A stretch of DNA of 64,000 nt from Pseudomonas taeanensis MS-3 (GCF_000498575.2 NZ_AWSQ01000001.1:1159914-1223913), one strand, 5' to 3'; positions 25,800 to 35,550 are shown, counted from the stretch's first letter. Numbers and translations: made by a program. The notes: generated by a model from the sequence alone, not told the origin.

Positions 25800-26389
25800 G
25801 CGGGTTGCGCCAGGGCCTCGGCGACGAAGTCGAGGCGATCCTGTCCGAAGTGCATTTGCTTGTCGACGAAGAACGTCGGTGCGCCGAAGACGCCGCGCTT
25901 GACCGCTTCCTCGGTCGTGTCTTTCAGCCGTTGTTTGACGGCTTCATCGTTGACCAGGGCTGCGAACGCCGCGCCATCCAGGCCGGCGGTGGTCAACACC
26001 TCGGCGAGCACTTCGGGATTGCCGAGGTTTTTCTGCTGCACCCACATGGCGTCGAAGACCGCATGCAGGTAGGGCTGTAGCTGAGGCGTGTCGAGGTAGC
26101 CGGCGGCGCCACGCATCAGTGTCAGGGTATTGATCGGGAAGTGCGGATTGAAGTTCATGGCGACGCCGTAGCGTTTGGCAAAGCGCGCCAGGTCTTGCAG
26201 CATGTAGCGTCCCTTGGCCGGAATACTCACCGGCGACTGGTTGCCCGTGGCCTTGAAGACCCCGCCGAGGAGCATCGGCCGCCAGATGATCTGCGCATCC
26301 GCCATTGTGGCGATGCCGGGTAACTGGGTCCAGGCCAGGTAACTGGTCGGGCTGCCGAAATCGAAAAAGAATTCTACCTTGTTGCTCAT
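25796..26389 (-). CDS. DsbA-family 2-hydroxychromene-2-carboxylate isomerase
   Basis: 197 aa from the ATG at 26389 (AGGAAG upstream). Thioredoxin-fold glutathione transferase kappa/HCCA isomerase family: FFFDFGSPTSYLAW at the N terminus with the catalytic Ser, NFNPHFPINTLTLMRGA in the middle and GVFGAPTFFVDKQMHFGQDRL near the C terminus. The naphthalene-pathway HCCA isomerase is the namesake, but no other aromatic degradation genes are present, so the real substrate is open; a glutathione-dependent isomerase or detoxification role is likely. Confidence 0.88.
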   Translation of the reverse strand: MSNKVEFFFDFGSPTSYLAWTQLPGIATMADAQIIWRPMLLGGVFKATGNQSPVSIPAKGRYMLQDLARFAKRYGVAMNFNPHFPINTLTLMRGAAGYLDTPQLQPYLHAVFDAMWVQQKNLGNPEVLAEVLTTAGLDGAAFAALVNDEAVKQRLKDTTEEAVKRGVFGAPTFFVDKQMHFGQDRLDFVAEALAQPA

Positions 26390-26422
26390 AGCATCTTCCT
26401 GCCTGTCGGGTTCGAGATAAGC

Positions 26423-26492
26423 CGTAGCCCGGATGCAATCCGGGAACAATTTCTAGCCTCACCACCGCTCCCCGGATTGTATCCGGGCTACG
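26423..26492. repeat. Extragenic palindromic repeat pair (CCCGGAT/ATCCGGG type)
   Basis: Two 22-bp arms (26423-26444 and 26471-26492) are inverted copies with one mismatch, and each arm is itself partly palindromic (CCCGGAT...ATCCGGG). This is the look of a bacterial REP/BIME element. It lies between two genes on the same strand. Confidence 0.65.
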
Positions 26493-26514
26493 CAATGAAG
26501 CTGAGAGGTCAGAG

Positions 26515-27243
26515 CTAGAAGGTTTCCGTCCAGGGCCGCAGGTCCAGCTCATGGACCCAGCAGTCGCGCGGTTGGCAGTGGATCTGCCAGTACGTCTCGG
26601 CGATGTGCTCGGGGTTGAGGATGCCGTCCTGCTCTTTGCGCTGGTAAAGCTCGGGGAAGGTCTCCCGGATAAAGGCGGTGTCGATGGCGCCGTCGATTAT
26701 CGGGTGGGCAACGTGAATACCCTGCGGGCCGAGTTCGCGCGCCATGCTCTGGGCCAGCGCGCGCAGGGCGAACTTGGCGCCGGCGAAGGCGGAGAAATTG
26801 GCTCGGCCGCGTAGCGAGGCGGTGGCTCCGGTGAAAATGATGGTGCCGCGCGCGCGTGGCTGCATCACTCGTGCGGCCTCGCGACCGGTGAGGAAACCGG
26901 CCAGTGCGGCCATTTCCCAGACCTTGCGATAGACCCGCTCGGTGGTGTCGCCGATGGAGAACTGCACGTTGGCGCCGATATTGAACACCACGGCTTCCAG
27001 CGGGCCGACATCCTGCTCGATGGTGGCGAACAACGCCTGCACCTGCTCCTCGACCCGAGCATCACAGCCGAAGGCGCGTGCAGTACCGCCTTCGGCCTCG
27101 ATAGCCTCGACCAACGGTTGCAGTTTGTCCGCATGCCGGCGGGCGACGCAGGCGACATACCCCTCGCGGGCGAAGCGCTTGGCGATAGCGCCACCGGTGG
27201 CATCGCCGGCGCCCATGACCAGGATTGCTTTGCGTTGGTTCAT
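26515..27243 (-). CDS. Short-chain dehydrogenase/reductase-like protein lacking the catalytic Tyr
   Basis: 242 aa from the ATG at 27243 (AAGGGG seven bases upstream). Rossmann-fold SDR with the cofactor motif VMGAGDATGGAIA (about 9-21). In classical SDRs the active site is Ser-x(n)-Tyr-xxx-Lys; here the aligned stretch is FSAFAGAKFALR, Phe in place of Tyr with the Lys retained. I recall a proteobacterial SDR subgroup with the same change and the downstream ARELGPQGIHVAH block, so it may be a family trait rather than decay. Divergent from the HxlR regulator and probably its target. Substrate unknown. Confidence 0.85.
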   Translation of the reverse strand: MNQRKAILVMGAGDATGGAIAKRFAREGYVACVARRHADKLQPLVEAIEAEGGTARAFGCDARVEEQVQALFATIEQDVGPLEAVVFNIGANVQFSIGDTTERVYRKVWEMAALAGFLTGREAARVMQPRARGTIIFTGATASLRGRANFSAFAGAKFALRALAQSMARELGPQGIHVAHPIIDGAIDTAFIRETFPELYQRKEQDGILNPEHIAETYWQIHCQPRDCWVHELDLRPWTETF

Positions 27244-27256
27244 CACTTTTCCCCTT

Positions 27257-27303
27257 AGTTCTTTTTTGGAACCTGGATGATAGTCAGTTCCAATTTAGAA
27301 CCT
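27257..27303. promoter_or_regulatory. Two AGTTC-N7-GAACCT operators between SDR and HxlR genes
   Basis: AGTTC-N7-GAACCT is present at 27257-27274 and again at 27286-27303, 29 bp apart in the same orientation; each holds the palindrome GTTC-N7-GAAC. Likely binding sites of the divergent HxlR-family regulator. Confidence 0.7.
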
Positions 27304-27343
27304 GTCAAGCTATGGTGAGCCATCGATTGCTGGAGATTGGCTT

Positions 27344-27847
27344 ATGCGCTGGGAAGACCTTGCTCAACAACCCTGTTCGCTGGCGCGTACCTTGTCGGTG
27401 GTTGGCGACCGCTGGACCCTGCTGGTGTTGCGCGAAAGCTTTCTGGGGATACGCCGCTTCGATGATTTCGAGAGGCGCCTGCAGATCACCCGGCATGTGC
27501 TGGCCGATCGCTTGAAGAAGTTGGTCGAGGCCGAGGTGTTGAGCAAGGTGGCTTATCAGCAGCGGCCTCTGCGTGAGGAATACTGCCTGAGCGAGAAGGG
27601 CCGCGACCTTTATCCGGCCGTGCTGGCGTTGGTGAATTGGGGCGATCGGCATATGAGCGGGGAAGAGGGTGCGCCGATTCGGCATGTGCACCGCAGTTGC
27701 GGCGCGGCCATGCACGGCGTGCTGGTGTGTTCCGAATGTGGCGAGCCCTTGGCGCCGCGGGACGTGCGGTTGGAGGAGGCGCCTGCCTTGAAGGGGCAGT
27801 TATTGCCGGGGCATTGGCAGGCCCGGCAAGCTGAAGATGTTCTCTAG
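27344..27847 (+). CDS. HxlR-family regulator with a cysteine-rich tail
   Basis: 167 aa. Residues 1-105 are a winged-helix HxlR domain: CSLARTLSVVGDRWTLLVLR, then RRFDDFERRLQITRHVLADR and the wing YQQRPLREEYCLSEKGRDL. The conserved N-terminal cysteine of the family (Cys11) is present. An extra C-terminal segment of about 60 residues contains CGAAMHGVLVCSECGEPL, a possible small metal-binding ribbon. The adjacent paired operators suggest autoregulation and control of the divergent SDR gene. Confidence 0.9.
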   Translation: MRWEDLAQQPCSLARTLSVVGDRWTLLVLRESFLGIRRFDDFERRLQITRHVLADRLKKLVEAEVLSKVAYQQRPLREEYCLSEKGRDLYPAVLALVNWGDRHMSGEEGAPIRHVHRSCGAAMHGVLVCSECGEPLAPRDVRLEEAPALKGQLLPGHWQARQAEDVL

Positions 27848-27849
27848 CG

Positions 27850-27864
27850 CCGGAGGTACTCCGG
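27850..27864. terminator. Small hairpin between convergent hxlR-type and rsmE genes
   Basis: CCGGAG and CTCCGG flank a 3-base loop in a 41-base convergent gap. There is no T run, so this is a weak terminator candidate. Confidence 0.3.
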
Positions 27865-27888
27865 GTCTGTAACGTCGCCGCTTGAACC

Positions 27889-28596
27889 CTAGAACAGCCG
27901 TGCCAGCAGCGCGGTCACGGCGGTTTCCACGCGCAGAATACGTGCGCCGAGCTGCACGGGCTGTAAGCCGACCTCCTGCAGTTTTTCCACTTCGTAGGGG
28001 ATCCAGCCGCCTTCCGGTCCGATGGCCAAGGTCACCGGCTGTTCGACCGCCCGTGGGCAATCCGGGTAGGCACCGGGGTGACCGATCAGGCCGAGGCTGC
28101 CGGCGGCCAGTTGGCCTAGGCGGTCTTCGACGAAGGGCTTGAAACGTTTCTCGATGATCACTTCCGGCAACACGGTATCGCGGGCCTGTTCCAGGCCGAG
28201 GATCAGCTGTTCACGGATCGCTTCGGGTTGCAGAAACGGCGTCTGCCAGAAACTCTTCTCGACCCGGTAGCTGTTCAACAGGATCAGTCTGGGTACACCC
28301 ATGGCGCTGACGGTTTGCAGCACGCGGCGCAGCATCTTCGGCCGGGGCAGGGCCAGCAGCAGGGTGAGCGGCAGTTTGGTCGGCGGCGGCTGGTCGAACT
28401 CGACCTGCAGCTCGGCCTCCTGGCCATCCAGACGCAGCAATTGGCCGCGCCCCATCAGGCCGTTCAGTCGACCGACCCGCAGGCTGTCGCCCGCCTCGGC
28501 GCGATGTACTTCGTTGAGGTGTTTGAGGCGGCGGCCGCTAAGGTGTATGCGGTCAGCGGCGACGAAATCCTGATCCTCCAGCAGCAGCAGGTTCAC
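27889..28596 (-). CDS. rsmE: 16S rRNA (uracil1498-N3)-methyltransferase
   Basis: 235 aa SPOUT-class methyltransferase. GTG start at 28596 overlapping the tatC stop (GTGA). N-terminal PUA-like domain (about 1-75), then [20 protein letters not shown] and the AdoMet knot motif AIGPEGGW (about 196-203) followed by [11 protein letters not shown]. Methylates U1498 of 16S rRNA in the 30S subunit. It ends the his-tat transcript unit. Confidence 0.95.
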   Translation of the reverse strand: MNLLLLEDQDFVAADRIHLSGRRLKHLNEVHRAEAGDSLRVGRLNGLMGRGQLLRLDGQEAELQVEFDQPPPTKLPLTLLLALPRPKMLRRVLQTVSAMGVPRLILLNSYRVEKSFWQTPFLQPEAIREQLILGLEQARDTVLPEVIIEKRFKPFVEDRLGQLAAGSLGLIGHPGAYPDCPRAVEQPVTLAIGPEGGWIPYEVEKLQEVGLQPVQLGARILRVETAVTALLARLF

Positions 28597-29402
28597 GGCT
28601 GGGCAGCGGGCGGTTGATCGTTGGATTCTGGCTCGGCGTCATCGGTTTCTTCGCTTTCGGACGCATGCTCGTCGCGGCGTTTGACCATGGCGCCGAACAG
28701 TAAACCAGCCTCGAACAAAAACCACATGGGCACGGCCAGCAGGGTCTGGGAGAAGATATCCGGAGGTGTCAGTACCATGCCGATGGCGAAGCAGCCGACC
28801 ACCACATAGGGGCGGCTCTTGCGCAGGGTTTTGACATCGACGATGCCCACCCAGATCAGCAGGAAGGTCGCCACCGGGATCTCGAAGGCCACGCCGAAGG
28901 CGAAGAACAGGGTGAGGACGAAGTCCAGGTACTGGCCGATGTCGGTCATCATCGCCACGCCTTCCGGGGTGACGCTGGCGAAGAAGCCGAACATGATCGG
29001 GAATACCACGAAGTAGGCGAAAGCCATGCCGCCGTAGAACAGCAGAATGCTGGAGATTAGCAGCGGCACGGCGATGCGCTTTTCGTGCTTGTACAGGCCC
29101 GGCGCGATAAAGCCCCAGATCTGATGCAGGATGATCGGCATCGAGAGGAACAGCGCGACCATCAGGGTCAGCTTGAACGGTGTGAGGAAGGGCGAGGCGA
29201 CGCCGGTGGCGATCATCGTCGCGCCTGCCGGCAAATAGGCGCGTAGCGGCGCGGCCACCAGTGCGTAGATGTCCTGGGAGAAGTAGAACAGCCCGGCGAA
29301 CAGCAGAAAAATCGCGCAGACACTGCGCAGCAGTCGGGTACGCAGCTCGGTCAGGTGCGAGACCAGGGGCATTTCCTGGTCGCTTTCCGTTAGTCGACTC
29401 AT
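28593..29402 (-). CDS. tatC: Sec-independent translocase TatC
   Basis: 269 aa with six membrane spans. Family blocks [16 protein letters not shown] at the N terminus and FFASVTPEG and FALGVAFEIP-like [11 protein letters not shown] are present. TatC binds twin-arginine signal peptides with TatB. The C-terminal tail is acidic ([16 protein letters not shown]). ATGA overlap with tatB. Confidence 0.97.
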   Translation of the reverse strand: MSRLTESDQEMPLVSHLTELRTRLLRSVCAIFLLFAGLFYFSQDIYALVAAPLRAYLPAGATMIATGVASPFLTPFKLTLMVALFLSMPIILHQIWGFIAPGLYKHEKRIAVPLLISSILLFYGGMAFAYFVVFPIMFGFFASVTPEGVAMMTDIGQYLDFVLTLFFAFGVAFEIPVATFLLIWVGIVDVKTLRKSRPYVVVGCFAIGMVLTPPDIFSQTLLAVPMWFLFEAGLLFGAMVKRRDEHASESEETDDAEPESNDQPPAAQP

Positions 29403-29767
29403 GGTTGTGCGGTTTTATCCTGACTGGCAGCGGTCGCTGTCGTGGCCTCCGCCGTTGCTGGGGGGGGGGCGGTGGTCTGGGTCGACTCGGGCGTGGGCTC
29501 GGATTTGGCGCTGGGGGTGAGGATATCCTGCTTCATCGCTTTCATCTCCCGCTCCAGCTCGAGGATATGTTCGTTATGCAGCTGGCGGCGGATTTCGTCC
29601 GCGCCGATTTCGCGTTCGACCTCGGCCTTGATCGAGTTGAAGCTGCGTTTGATCCGGCCTATCCACAGCCCGGCCGTGCGCACGGCACCCGGCAGGCGCT
29701 CGGGGCCGAGCACTACCAAGGCAACCAGGGCGACCAGCAGCAGTTCGGTAAAGCCTATATCGAACAT
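29399..29767 (-). CDS. tatB: Twin-arginine translocase subunit TatB
   Basis: 122 aa. N-terminal membrane helix [20 protein letters not shown], amphipathic helix with [17 protein letters not shown], then a charged and Pro/Ala/Thr-rich tail. The tail contains a run of ten C on the coding strand (29460-29469; codons for APPP, about residues 100-103), a possible slippage site 60 bases ahead of the overlapping tatC start. Confidence 0.96.
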   Translation of the reverse strand: MFDIGFTELLLVALVALVVLGPERLPGAVRTAGLWIGRIKRSFNSIKAEVEREIGADEIRRQLHNEHILELEREMKAMKQDILTPSAKSEPTPESTQTTAPPPATAEATTATAASQDKTAQP

Positions 29768-29779
29768 GGAGGTCGGCTC

Positions 29780-30013
29780 TTAGTCTTTTTTCGCCGGGTC
29801 TTCGACTTTACGCGCTTGAGCGTCGAAGGTCTGACCCTTGGGTTCGTCCACCGCAGGCTTGTCCTCTGCTTCGTTGCCCATCGATTTCTTAAAGCCCTTG
29901 ATCGCGTCACCGAGGTCGGAGCCCAGGCCTTTCAGGCGCTTGGTGCCGAACAGCATGACCACGATCAGCAGGACGATCAGGAGTTGCCAAATGCTAATGC
30001 CACCGAATCCCAT
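29780..30013 (-). CDS. tatA: Twin-arginine translocase subunit TatA
   Basis: 77 aa: one N-terminal membrane helix (about 4-20), the hinge [20 protein letters not shown] and an acidic/basic tail. Forms the variable-size pore of the Tat system. Starts 24 bases after hisE. Confidence 0.96.
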   Translation of the reverse strand: MGFGGISIWQLLIVLLIVVMLFGTKRLKGLGSDLGDAIKGFKKSMGNEAEDKPAVDEPKGQTFDAQARKVEDPAKKD

Positions 30014-30037
30014 GATGTGTACTCCGTAGTAGGTTGA

Positions 30038-30370
30038 TCAGGTTTGCGGGCGTGCGGCTTTTTCCGCATGTCCGGACAGGCCGAAACGTCGATCCAGCTC
30101 GTCCAGCACCGCCTGGGGATGCTGGCCGAGGGCGGCGAGCATGACCATGCTGTGGAACCACAGATCGGCGGTTTCATAGATCAGGTCGCTGCAGTCGCCG
30201 CTGACGGCTGCGTCCTTGGCGGCGAGAATGGTTTCCACCGACTCCTCGCCGACTTTCTCGAGAATCTTGTTCAGACCCTTGTGGTACAGGCTGGCGACGT
30301 AGGAACTGTCGGCGGCGGCGCCTTTGCGCGCTTCCAGTACTTCGGCCAAACGGCTCAGAGTATCAGTCAT
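30038..30370 (-). CDS. hisE: Phosphoribosyl-ATP pyrophosphatase HisE
   Basis: 110 aa from the ATG at 30370, overlapping the hisI end by 8 bases; the longer open frame adds residues in front without support. All-alpha MazG-like fold with [15 protein letters not shown] and [14 protein letters not shown]. Second step of histidine synthesis. Confidence 0.95.
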   Translation of the reverse strand: MTDTLSRLAEVLEARKGAAADSSYVASLYHKGLNKILEKVGEESVETILAAKDAAVSGDCSDLIYETADLWFHSMVMLAALGQHPQAVLDELDRRFGLSGHAEKAARPQT

Positions 30371-30764
30371 GGCTGTGTCCTGTGGCATAGATGGCGTGCG
30401 GATCCTTGAGCACGGCGTCGACGCTCTTCCATGTGCCCTTCTCGAACACCCGGTAGAAGCAGCTCTCCCGCCCGGTGTGGCAGGCGATGCCGCCGAGCTG
30501 CTCGACCTTGAGGATGATCACGTCGGCATCGCAGTCCAGGCGCAGTTCATGCAACTTCTGCACATGCCCGGATTCCTCGCCCTTACGCCACAGCTTGCCG
30601 CGCGAGCGCGACCAGTAGATCGCGCGCTGTTCGCTGGCGGTCAGGGCCAGGGCTTCGCGGTTCATCCAGGCCATCATCAGGACGCGGCCGGTCTGGTGGT
30701 CCTGAGCAATCGCCGGCACGAGGCCGTCGCTGTTCCAGTTGATTTCGTCGAGCCAGTCGTTCAT
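30363..30764 (-). CDS. hisI: Phosphoribosyl-AMP cyclohydrolase HisI
   Basis: 133 aa. Family motifs [30 protein letters not shown] and the metal-binding cysteines in LDCDAD and [10 protein letters not shown]. Third step of histidine synthesis; overlaps hisE and lies downstream of ubiB. Confidence 0.96.
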   Translation of the reverse strand: MNDWLDEINWNSDGLVPAIAQDHQTGRVLMMAWMNREALALTASEQRAIYWSRSRGKLWRKGEESGHVQKLHELRLDCDADVIILKVEQLGGIACHTGRESCFYRVFEKGTWKSVDAVLKDPHAIYATGHSHD

Positions 30765-30830
30765 CAGTACTTCCGCCCATCACGGGCCTGTTGGGTATAA
30801 ACCTAGTGTGCCAGTGCGACTCGGGCGTGG

Positions 30831-32420
30831 CTATCGGCGCAGCACCAGATAAAGACCGCCGGCGAGCATCACCCAGCTCGGCCAGGCAGCTAGATTGGGC
30901 GCGAGCTCTAGGGTGACTGCGCCGGCGATAAGCAGGGCACCGAGCAAGCGGGCTGGCCATTGCCAGCCACTCACGGACTGGGGTTGTGTCGCGGGTGTCG
31001 GTTGATTGAGACGTTCCAGAGTGTGACGGGCCATCTGTGACAGGTGTGGTACCTGCTCGGCCTGCAGCTGAAGGTTGCGCAACAGGTGCAGCGGGTTGAC
31101 CCGTTCGCGCATCCAGCGTTCGAGAAACGGTTGGGCGGTGCTCCACAGGTCCAGGTCCGGGTAAAGCTGGCGGCCCAGGCCTTCGATGTTCAGCAGGGTC
31201 TTCTGCAGCAGAACCAGCTGTGGCTGAACTTCCATATTGAAGCGCCGCGCCGTCTGGAACAGACGCAGCAACAACTGGCCAAAGGAAATATCTTTCAGCG
31301 GCCGCTCGAAGATCGGTTCGCAGACGGTGCGGATCGCCGCCTCGAAATCGTTGACCTTGGTATGCGCCGGCACCCAGCCCGAATCAATATGCAGTTGCGC
31401 CACGCGGCGGTAATCGCGTTTGAAGAAGGCGAGCAGGTTGCGTGCCAGGTAGTCCTGATCTTCCGCCGTCAGGCTGCCGATGATGCCGCAGTCGATGGCG
31501 ATGTATTGCGGGCTCCACGGCTGGCGAGTGCTGACGAAGATGTTGCCGGGGTGCATGTCGGCGTGGAAGAAGCTGTCGCGAAACACCTGGGTGAAGAAGA
31601 TCTCCACGCCGCGCTCGGCCAGCAGTTTCATGTCGGTGCGCTGGTCGGCCAGGGTGGCGAGGTCGGTGACCTGGACGCCATAGATGCGCTCCATGACCAG
31701 CACTTTGGGCCGACACAGTTCCCAGTACACCTGCGGCACATAGAGCAGCGGCGAGCCTTCGAAATTGCGCCGCAGTTGGCTGGCGTTGGCCGCCTCGCGC
31801 AGCAGGTCGAGTTCGTCGTAGATGGTTTTCTCGTAGTCACTGACCACTTCCACCGGGCGCAGACGCCGGGCATCGGTGGAGGCGCGCTCGGCCAGTTTGG
31901 CCAGCAGGAACAACCAGGCCAGGTCCTGCTTGATGACCGGTCCCAGGCCTGGACGAATGACCTTGACCACTACTTCTTCGCCGCTCTTCAGCTGGGCGGC
32001 ATGTACTTGTGCCACCGAGGCAGAAGCCAGCGGCTTGCTGTCGAAGCGAGCGAACACTTCACTGACCTTAGCGCCAAGTTGGGCCTCGATCAGCGCCCGC
32101 GAGTGATCCGGGTCGAAGGGCGGCACCTGATCCTGCAGCTTGGCCAATTCATCGGCGATATCCCCTGGCAACAGGTCGCGCCGGGTGGAGAGCAGTTGGC
32201 CGAATTTGATGAAGATCGGCCCGAGTTCTTCCAGGGCCAGGCGCAGGCGTGCGCCGCGCGACAGCGACAAGCTTCTGCGTGGTAACCAGCGCCACGGCAG
32301 CACATAACGCACCACTCTCATCCATAGCGGCAGAGGCAGGGTCAGCAGTAGATCATCCAGCTGATAGCGGATCACTACGCGTTGAATACGGAACAGGCGG
32401 CGGACGGCAAGCAGCTTCAT
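30831..32420 (-). CDS. ubiB: Ubiquinone biosynthesis kinase-like protein UbiB
   Basis: 529 aa, ATGA overlap with ubiJ. ABC1/ADCK atypical kinase: the KxGQ motif in [16 protein letters not shown], the Ala-rich loop [13 protein letters not shown], and the catalytic region [11 protein letters not shown] with IDCGIIGSL. Two C-terminal hydrophobic segments (about 485-525) anchor it to the inner membrane. Needed for coenzyme Q synthesis, probably extracting lipid intermediates. Confidence 0.96.
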   Translation of the reverse strand: MKLLAVRRLFRIQRVVIRYQLDDLLLTLPLPLWMRVVRYVLPWRWLPRRSLSLSRGARLRLALEELGPIFIKFGQLLSTRRDLLPGDIADELAKLQDQVPPFDPDHSRALIEAQLGAKVSEVFARFDSKPLASASVAQVHAAQLKSGEEVVVKVIRPGLGPVIKQDLAWLFLLAKLAERASTDARRLRPVEVVSDYEKTIYDELDLLREAANASQLRRNFEGSPLLYVPQVYWELCRPKVLVMERIYGVQVTDLATLADQRTDMKLLAERGVEIFFTQVFRDSFFHADMHPGNIFVSTRQPWSPQYIAIDCGIIGSLTAEDQDYLARNLLAFFKRDYRRVAQLHIDSGWVPAHTKVNDFEAAIRTVCEPIFERPLKDISFGQLLLRLFQTARRFNMEVQPQLVLLQKTLLNIEGLGRQLYPDLDLWSTAQPFLERWMRERVNPLHLLRNLQLQAEQVPHLSQMARHTLERLNQPTPATQPQSVSGWQWPARLLGALLIAGAVTLELAPNLAAWPSWVMLAGGLYLVLRR

Positions 32421-33037
32421 GCGGTGGGCTTATCATGGCGTTGGGCGATGCGCTCGAAGCGTGCATCGATGCGCTCGAGGGCGAGCTTGAGTCTATCCAG
32501 TTCGGCGAACCGCGCATCGGCCTCGCGCCGGCCAACCAGGTTACGCGATTCTTCGCTGAGGTAGTCGGTGAGGTTCAGGCGCAGGCTGTCGAGGGTCTGG
32601 TTCGCCCAGTTGGCACGGCTGCGCAGATGACTGCCGAGTAACTGGCTGCCGACTGGGCCGAGCCAGCGCGACAGTTCGTATTCCCAGTCCAGCTCGAGGT
32701 CCTGGAGGATGCTGGCGAGCTCCAGCAGGGCGGCGCTGTCGCCTTCCAGGTCGACCTCAGGACTGTGCAACACCGCGCTCTTGTCTTTGCGGGTGGCCAG
32801 ACGCAGCAGGCTGGCCGCTGGCGCGCGTAGGCGGCAGTCGACCTCACCGGCCCATTGCGAGGCCAGGCGTAGACCTTGGCCGTCGGCCAGGATAAACAGG
32901 CTGAGCGCCGGCGCTTGGCAGTCGACCGCGATGACCCGACCGCTCAGCCGTGCCAGGCGTGGCAGCGCCGTGCTATCCATCGCCAGCACGCGATTGAGAC
33001 CGAGTTCGACGCCGGCCAGCAGCCCGCTCAGCAGCAT
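32417..33037 (-). CDS. ubiJ: Ubiquinone biosynthesis accessory factor UbiJ
   Basis: 206 aa with an N-terminal SCP2 lipid-binding domain (about 20-125) and a C-terminal coiled coil (about 165-205, [24 protein letters not shown]). Part of the soluble Ubi complex with UbiK. Its start shares a base with the ubiE stop (TGATG) and its stop overlaps ubiB. Confidence 0.93.
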   Translation of the reverse strand: MLLSGLLAGVELGLNRVLAMDSTALPRLARLSGRVIAVDCQAPALSLFILADGQGLRLASQWAGEVDCRLRAPAASLLRLATRKDKSAVLHSPEVDLEGDSAALLELASILQDLELDWEYELSRWLGPVGSQLLGSHLRSRANWANQTLDSLRLNLTDYLSEESRNLVGRREADARFAELDRLKLALERIDARFERIAQRHDKPTA

Positions 33038-33807
33038 CAGGGCTTGATGCCGCGGTGCAGGGCGACGATGCCGCCCGTCATGTTGTGGTAGCTGACACGC
33101 TCGAATCCGGCTTCGACCATCATCGCTTTGAGGGTGTCTTGATCCGGGTGCATGCGGATCGACTCGGCGAGGTAGCGGTAGCTTTCGGCATCGTTGGTGA
33201 TCAGTTTGCCCATCAGCGGCATGAAGCTGAAGGAGTAGCGGTCATAGACCTTTTCCAGCAGGGCACTGGATGGTTTGGAGAATTCCAGCACCAGCAAACG
33301 GCCGCCGGGCTTGAGCACGCGCAGCATCGAACGGATCGCGTCTTCTTTATGGGTGACGTTGCGCAGGCCGAAGGCGATGGTCACGCAGTCGAAGTGGTTG
33401 TCCGGGAACGGCAGCTTCTCGGCGTCTGCCTGGACGAATTTGACGTTGCCGGCCACGCCACGGTCGAGCAGGCGGTCGCGACCGACCTTGAGCATCGACT
33501 CATTGATGTCGGCCAGCACCACTTCGCCAGTTGGTCCGACCAAGCGCGCGAATTGTTTGGTCAGGTCGCCGGTGCCGCCCGCGATGTCGAGCACTCGGTT
33601 GCCGCTGCGAATACCGGACAGTTCGATGGTGAAACGCTTCCACAGACGATGCATGCCGCCGGAGAGCAGGTCGTTCATCAGGTCATACTTGGCCGCCACC
33701 GAATGGAACACTTCGGCGACTTTCTGCGCCTTCTGGCTTTCCGGCACATCCTGAAAACCAAAGTGGGTGGTGGGTTCACTGTCGCTGCTCTTGCGCGGAT
33801 CGTTCAT
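33037..33807 (-). CDS. ubiE: Ubiquinone/menaquinone C-methyltransferase UbiE
   Basis: 256 aa from the ATG at 33807 with AAAGGGC upstream; the frame is open further upstream but non-coding. Class I methyltransferase motifs [16 protein letters not shown] and [13 protein letters not shown], plus the UbiE signature [20 protein letters not shown]. First gene of the ubiE-J-B operon. Confidence 0.97.
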   Translation of the reverse strand: MNDPRKSSDSEPTTHFGFQDVPESQKAQKVAEVFHSVAAKYDLMNDLLSGGMHRLWKRFTIELSGIRSGNRVLDIAGGTGDLTKQFARLVGPTGEVVLADINESMLKVGRDRLLDRGVAGNVKFVQADAEKLPFPDNHFDCVTIAFGLRNVTHKEDAIRSMLRVLKPGGRLLVLEFSKPSSALLEKVYDRYSFSFMPLMGKLITNDAESYRYLAESIRMHPDQDTLKAMMVEAGFERVSYHNMTGGIVALHRGIKP

Positions 33808-33963
33808 GTCGCCCTTTCCCAAACAGAGAGGCTGTATCAAAGTGGCGGCCATTCTAAACCTGCAGCCCCCCTTTGTCTTGGCATGCACGCCTGGGCACCG
33901 GGCGAGAGCCTGCGGCGGACTGTTATAGTCACGCGACTTAAGGTCGCAGTGAGGAGAAAACCC

Positions 33964-34242
33964 ATGGCCAAAATCAATGTAGAGCGTCCTCATTCCCTCG
34001 GTCGTGAGGCCGCCCGGGAAAAAGCCGAGAAGCTGGCCGAGCGGCTTGCGAGCCAATATGACGTGCGCTATCGCTGGAATGGCGACACTCTGGAGTTCAA
34101 GCGCAGCGGCGCCGATGGCAGCATCGAAGTAGGTGAAGACCGTGTGTCTGTGCGGCTCAATCTAGGCCTGCTGCTGTCGCCGATGAGCAGCAGTATCAAA
34201 CGTGAGATCGAGGCGGCGCTGGATAAAAGTCTGATCGGCTGA
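33964..34242 (+). CDS. Polyhydroxyalkanoic acid system family protein
   Basis: 92 aa from the ATG at 33964 (GTGAGGAGAAAA upstream). Small basic protein, [20 protein letters not shown] then [12 protein letters not shown], matching the conserved family encoded between ubiE and phaI in pseudomonads. Thought to be linked to PHA granules but the function is not settled. The 157-base gap to ubiE holds divergent promoters. Confidence 0.88.
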   Translation: MAKINVERPHSLGREAAREKAEKLAERLASQYDVRYRWNGDTLEFKRSGADGSIEVGEDRVSVRLNLGLLLSPMSSSIKREIEAALDKSLIG

Positions 34243-34360
34243 GGTCAACTATTTGCAAATTCTTTGCGCCTAGTATGCGGTTTCTAATTTTCCTCGATAC
34301 CGTGCACTCAAGCCTGCACTCCGTGGGCGTTTCCTCAAACCACTGCGCGTGAGGTGCACC

Positions 34361-34780
34361 ATGTCGAAAGTTGCCGTTAAGAAGAAAGTCGAAGCCGAAG
34401 ACAAAGCTACCCGTTTGGCCGACGTTAAAGTCTACGCCCGCAAAATTTGGCTGGCAGGCCTGGGTGCCTACGCCAAGGCCGGGCATGAAGGCAGCGAATA
34501 TTTCAAAGAGCTGATCAAGACCGGCGAAACCGTTGAAAAACAAGGTAAGCAACTGGTCACCGAACAAGTCGATGCGGCCAACAGCCAGATCGACAGCGTG
34601 AAGAGCAGCGTGCGGGGTAAAGTCGATGTGCAACTCGACAAGATCGAGAAGGCATTCGATGCCCGAGTGGCCAGCGGCCTCAACCGTATTGGCATCCCGT
34701 CCAAACAAGATGTTGACGCACTGTCTGCTAAGCTGGATGCGTTGAGCGCGTTGCTCGAGCATGCCGCACGTAGCAAATAA
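34361..34780 (+). CDS. phaI: PHA granule-associated phasin PhaI
   Basis: 139 aa from the ATG at 34361 with GAGG upstream, the length of PAO1 PhaI. Phasin domain ARKIWLAGLGAYAKAGHEGSEYF-type start, then an amphipathic helix. Coats mcl-PHA granules. Paralogous to the N-terminal half of PhaF, with which it is co-transcribed (10-base gap). Confidence 0.95.
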   Translation: MSKVAVKKKVEAEDKATRLADVKVYARKIWLAGLGAYAKAGHEGSEYFKELIKTGETVEKQGKQLVTEQVDAANSQIDSVKSSVRGKVDVQLDKIEKAFDARVASGLNRIGIPSKQDVDALSAKLDALSALLEHAARSK

Positions 34781-34790
34781 GGAGAGCAGA

Positions 34791-35534
34791 ATGGCTGTCA
34801 AAAAGAAATCTGAAAAGCAGACCAGCTCCTGGATCGGCGAGGTTGAAAAGTACTCGCGTCAGATCTGGTTGGCAGGCCTTGGCGCGTACTCCAAAGTCAG
34901 CAAGGACGGCACCAAGCTGTTCGACACCCTGGTCAAGGACGGCGAGAAAGCCGAGAAGCTGGCCAAGAGTGAAGTCGATAAGCAGGTCGACGCGGTGAAA
35001 GCCACGGTTGACACTAAAGTTGGTACTGCCAAGTCCCGGGTCGATGAAGTCAAAGACCGCGCCATGGGCAAGTGGGGCGAGCTGGAAGAGGCCTTCGACA
35101 AGCGCTTGAACAATGCCATCTCGCGTCTCGGCGTGCCGAGCCGCAACGAAGTGAAGGCGCTCAATGCCAAGGTCGAAAGTCTGACCAAGCAGATCGAGCA
35201 GCTCACTGGTGTGTCGGTGAAGTCGGTTAAGCCGGCCGCGAAGCCAGCAGCAAAAGCTGCGGCCAAGCCGCTGTCGAAGACTGTCGCCAAGCCTGCTGCC
35301 AAAGCCGCTGCTAAGCCCGTCACCAAGGCGGCCGCTAAGCCAGCGGTCAAGCCGACCGGCAAACCTGCTGCGGCGAAAAAACCAGTGGTGAAAAAACCAG
35401 CGGCGGCCAAGCCAGTAACAGCTAAGCCTGCTGCTGCCAAACCGGCTGCGCCTGAGACGTCGACGGCTCCAGTCCCAACTTCGGCATCAGCTGCCGCACC
35501 GGCTGCACCAGTAACGCCTGTCAGCCAGTCCTAA
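34791..35534 (+). CDS. phaF: PHA granule-associated protein PhaF with histone-like tail
   Basis: 247 aa from the ATG at 34791 (GGAGAG upstream). The N-terminal phasin domain (about 1-135) resembles PhaI; the C-terminal half is a histone H1-like tail of AAKPA-type repeats (about 145-230) that binds DNA non-specifically. PhaF helps distribute granules between daughter cells and influences pha expression. The repeats are protein low complexity, not a DNA repeat array. Confidence 0.96.
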   Translation: MAVKKKSEKQTSSWIGEVEKYSRQIWLAGLGAYSKVSKDGTKLFDTLVKDGEKAEKLAKSEVDKQVDAVKATVDTKVGTAKSRVDEVKDRAMGKWGELEEAFDKRLNNAISRLGVPSRNEVKALNAKVESLTKQIEQLTGVSVKSVKPAAKPAAKAAAKPLSKTVAKPAAKAAAKPVTKAAAKPAVKPTGKPAAAKKPVVKKPAAAKPVTAKPAAAKPAAPETSTAPVPTSASAAAPAAPVTPVSQS

Positions 35535-35550
35535 GGCTGCAAGTCATCGC

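Noticed and set aside
25796..26389. Aromatic (naphthalene) degradation function suggested by the HCCA isomerase family name
   Set aside because: No dioxygenase, aldolase or other pathway gene nearby; only the fold family is supported.
35240..35460. Repetitive stretch that might be a CRISPR or minisatellite
   Set aside because: It is the degenerate AAKPA-coding tail of phaF, a known histone-like protein repeat, without regular repeat-spacer units.
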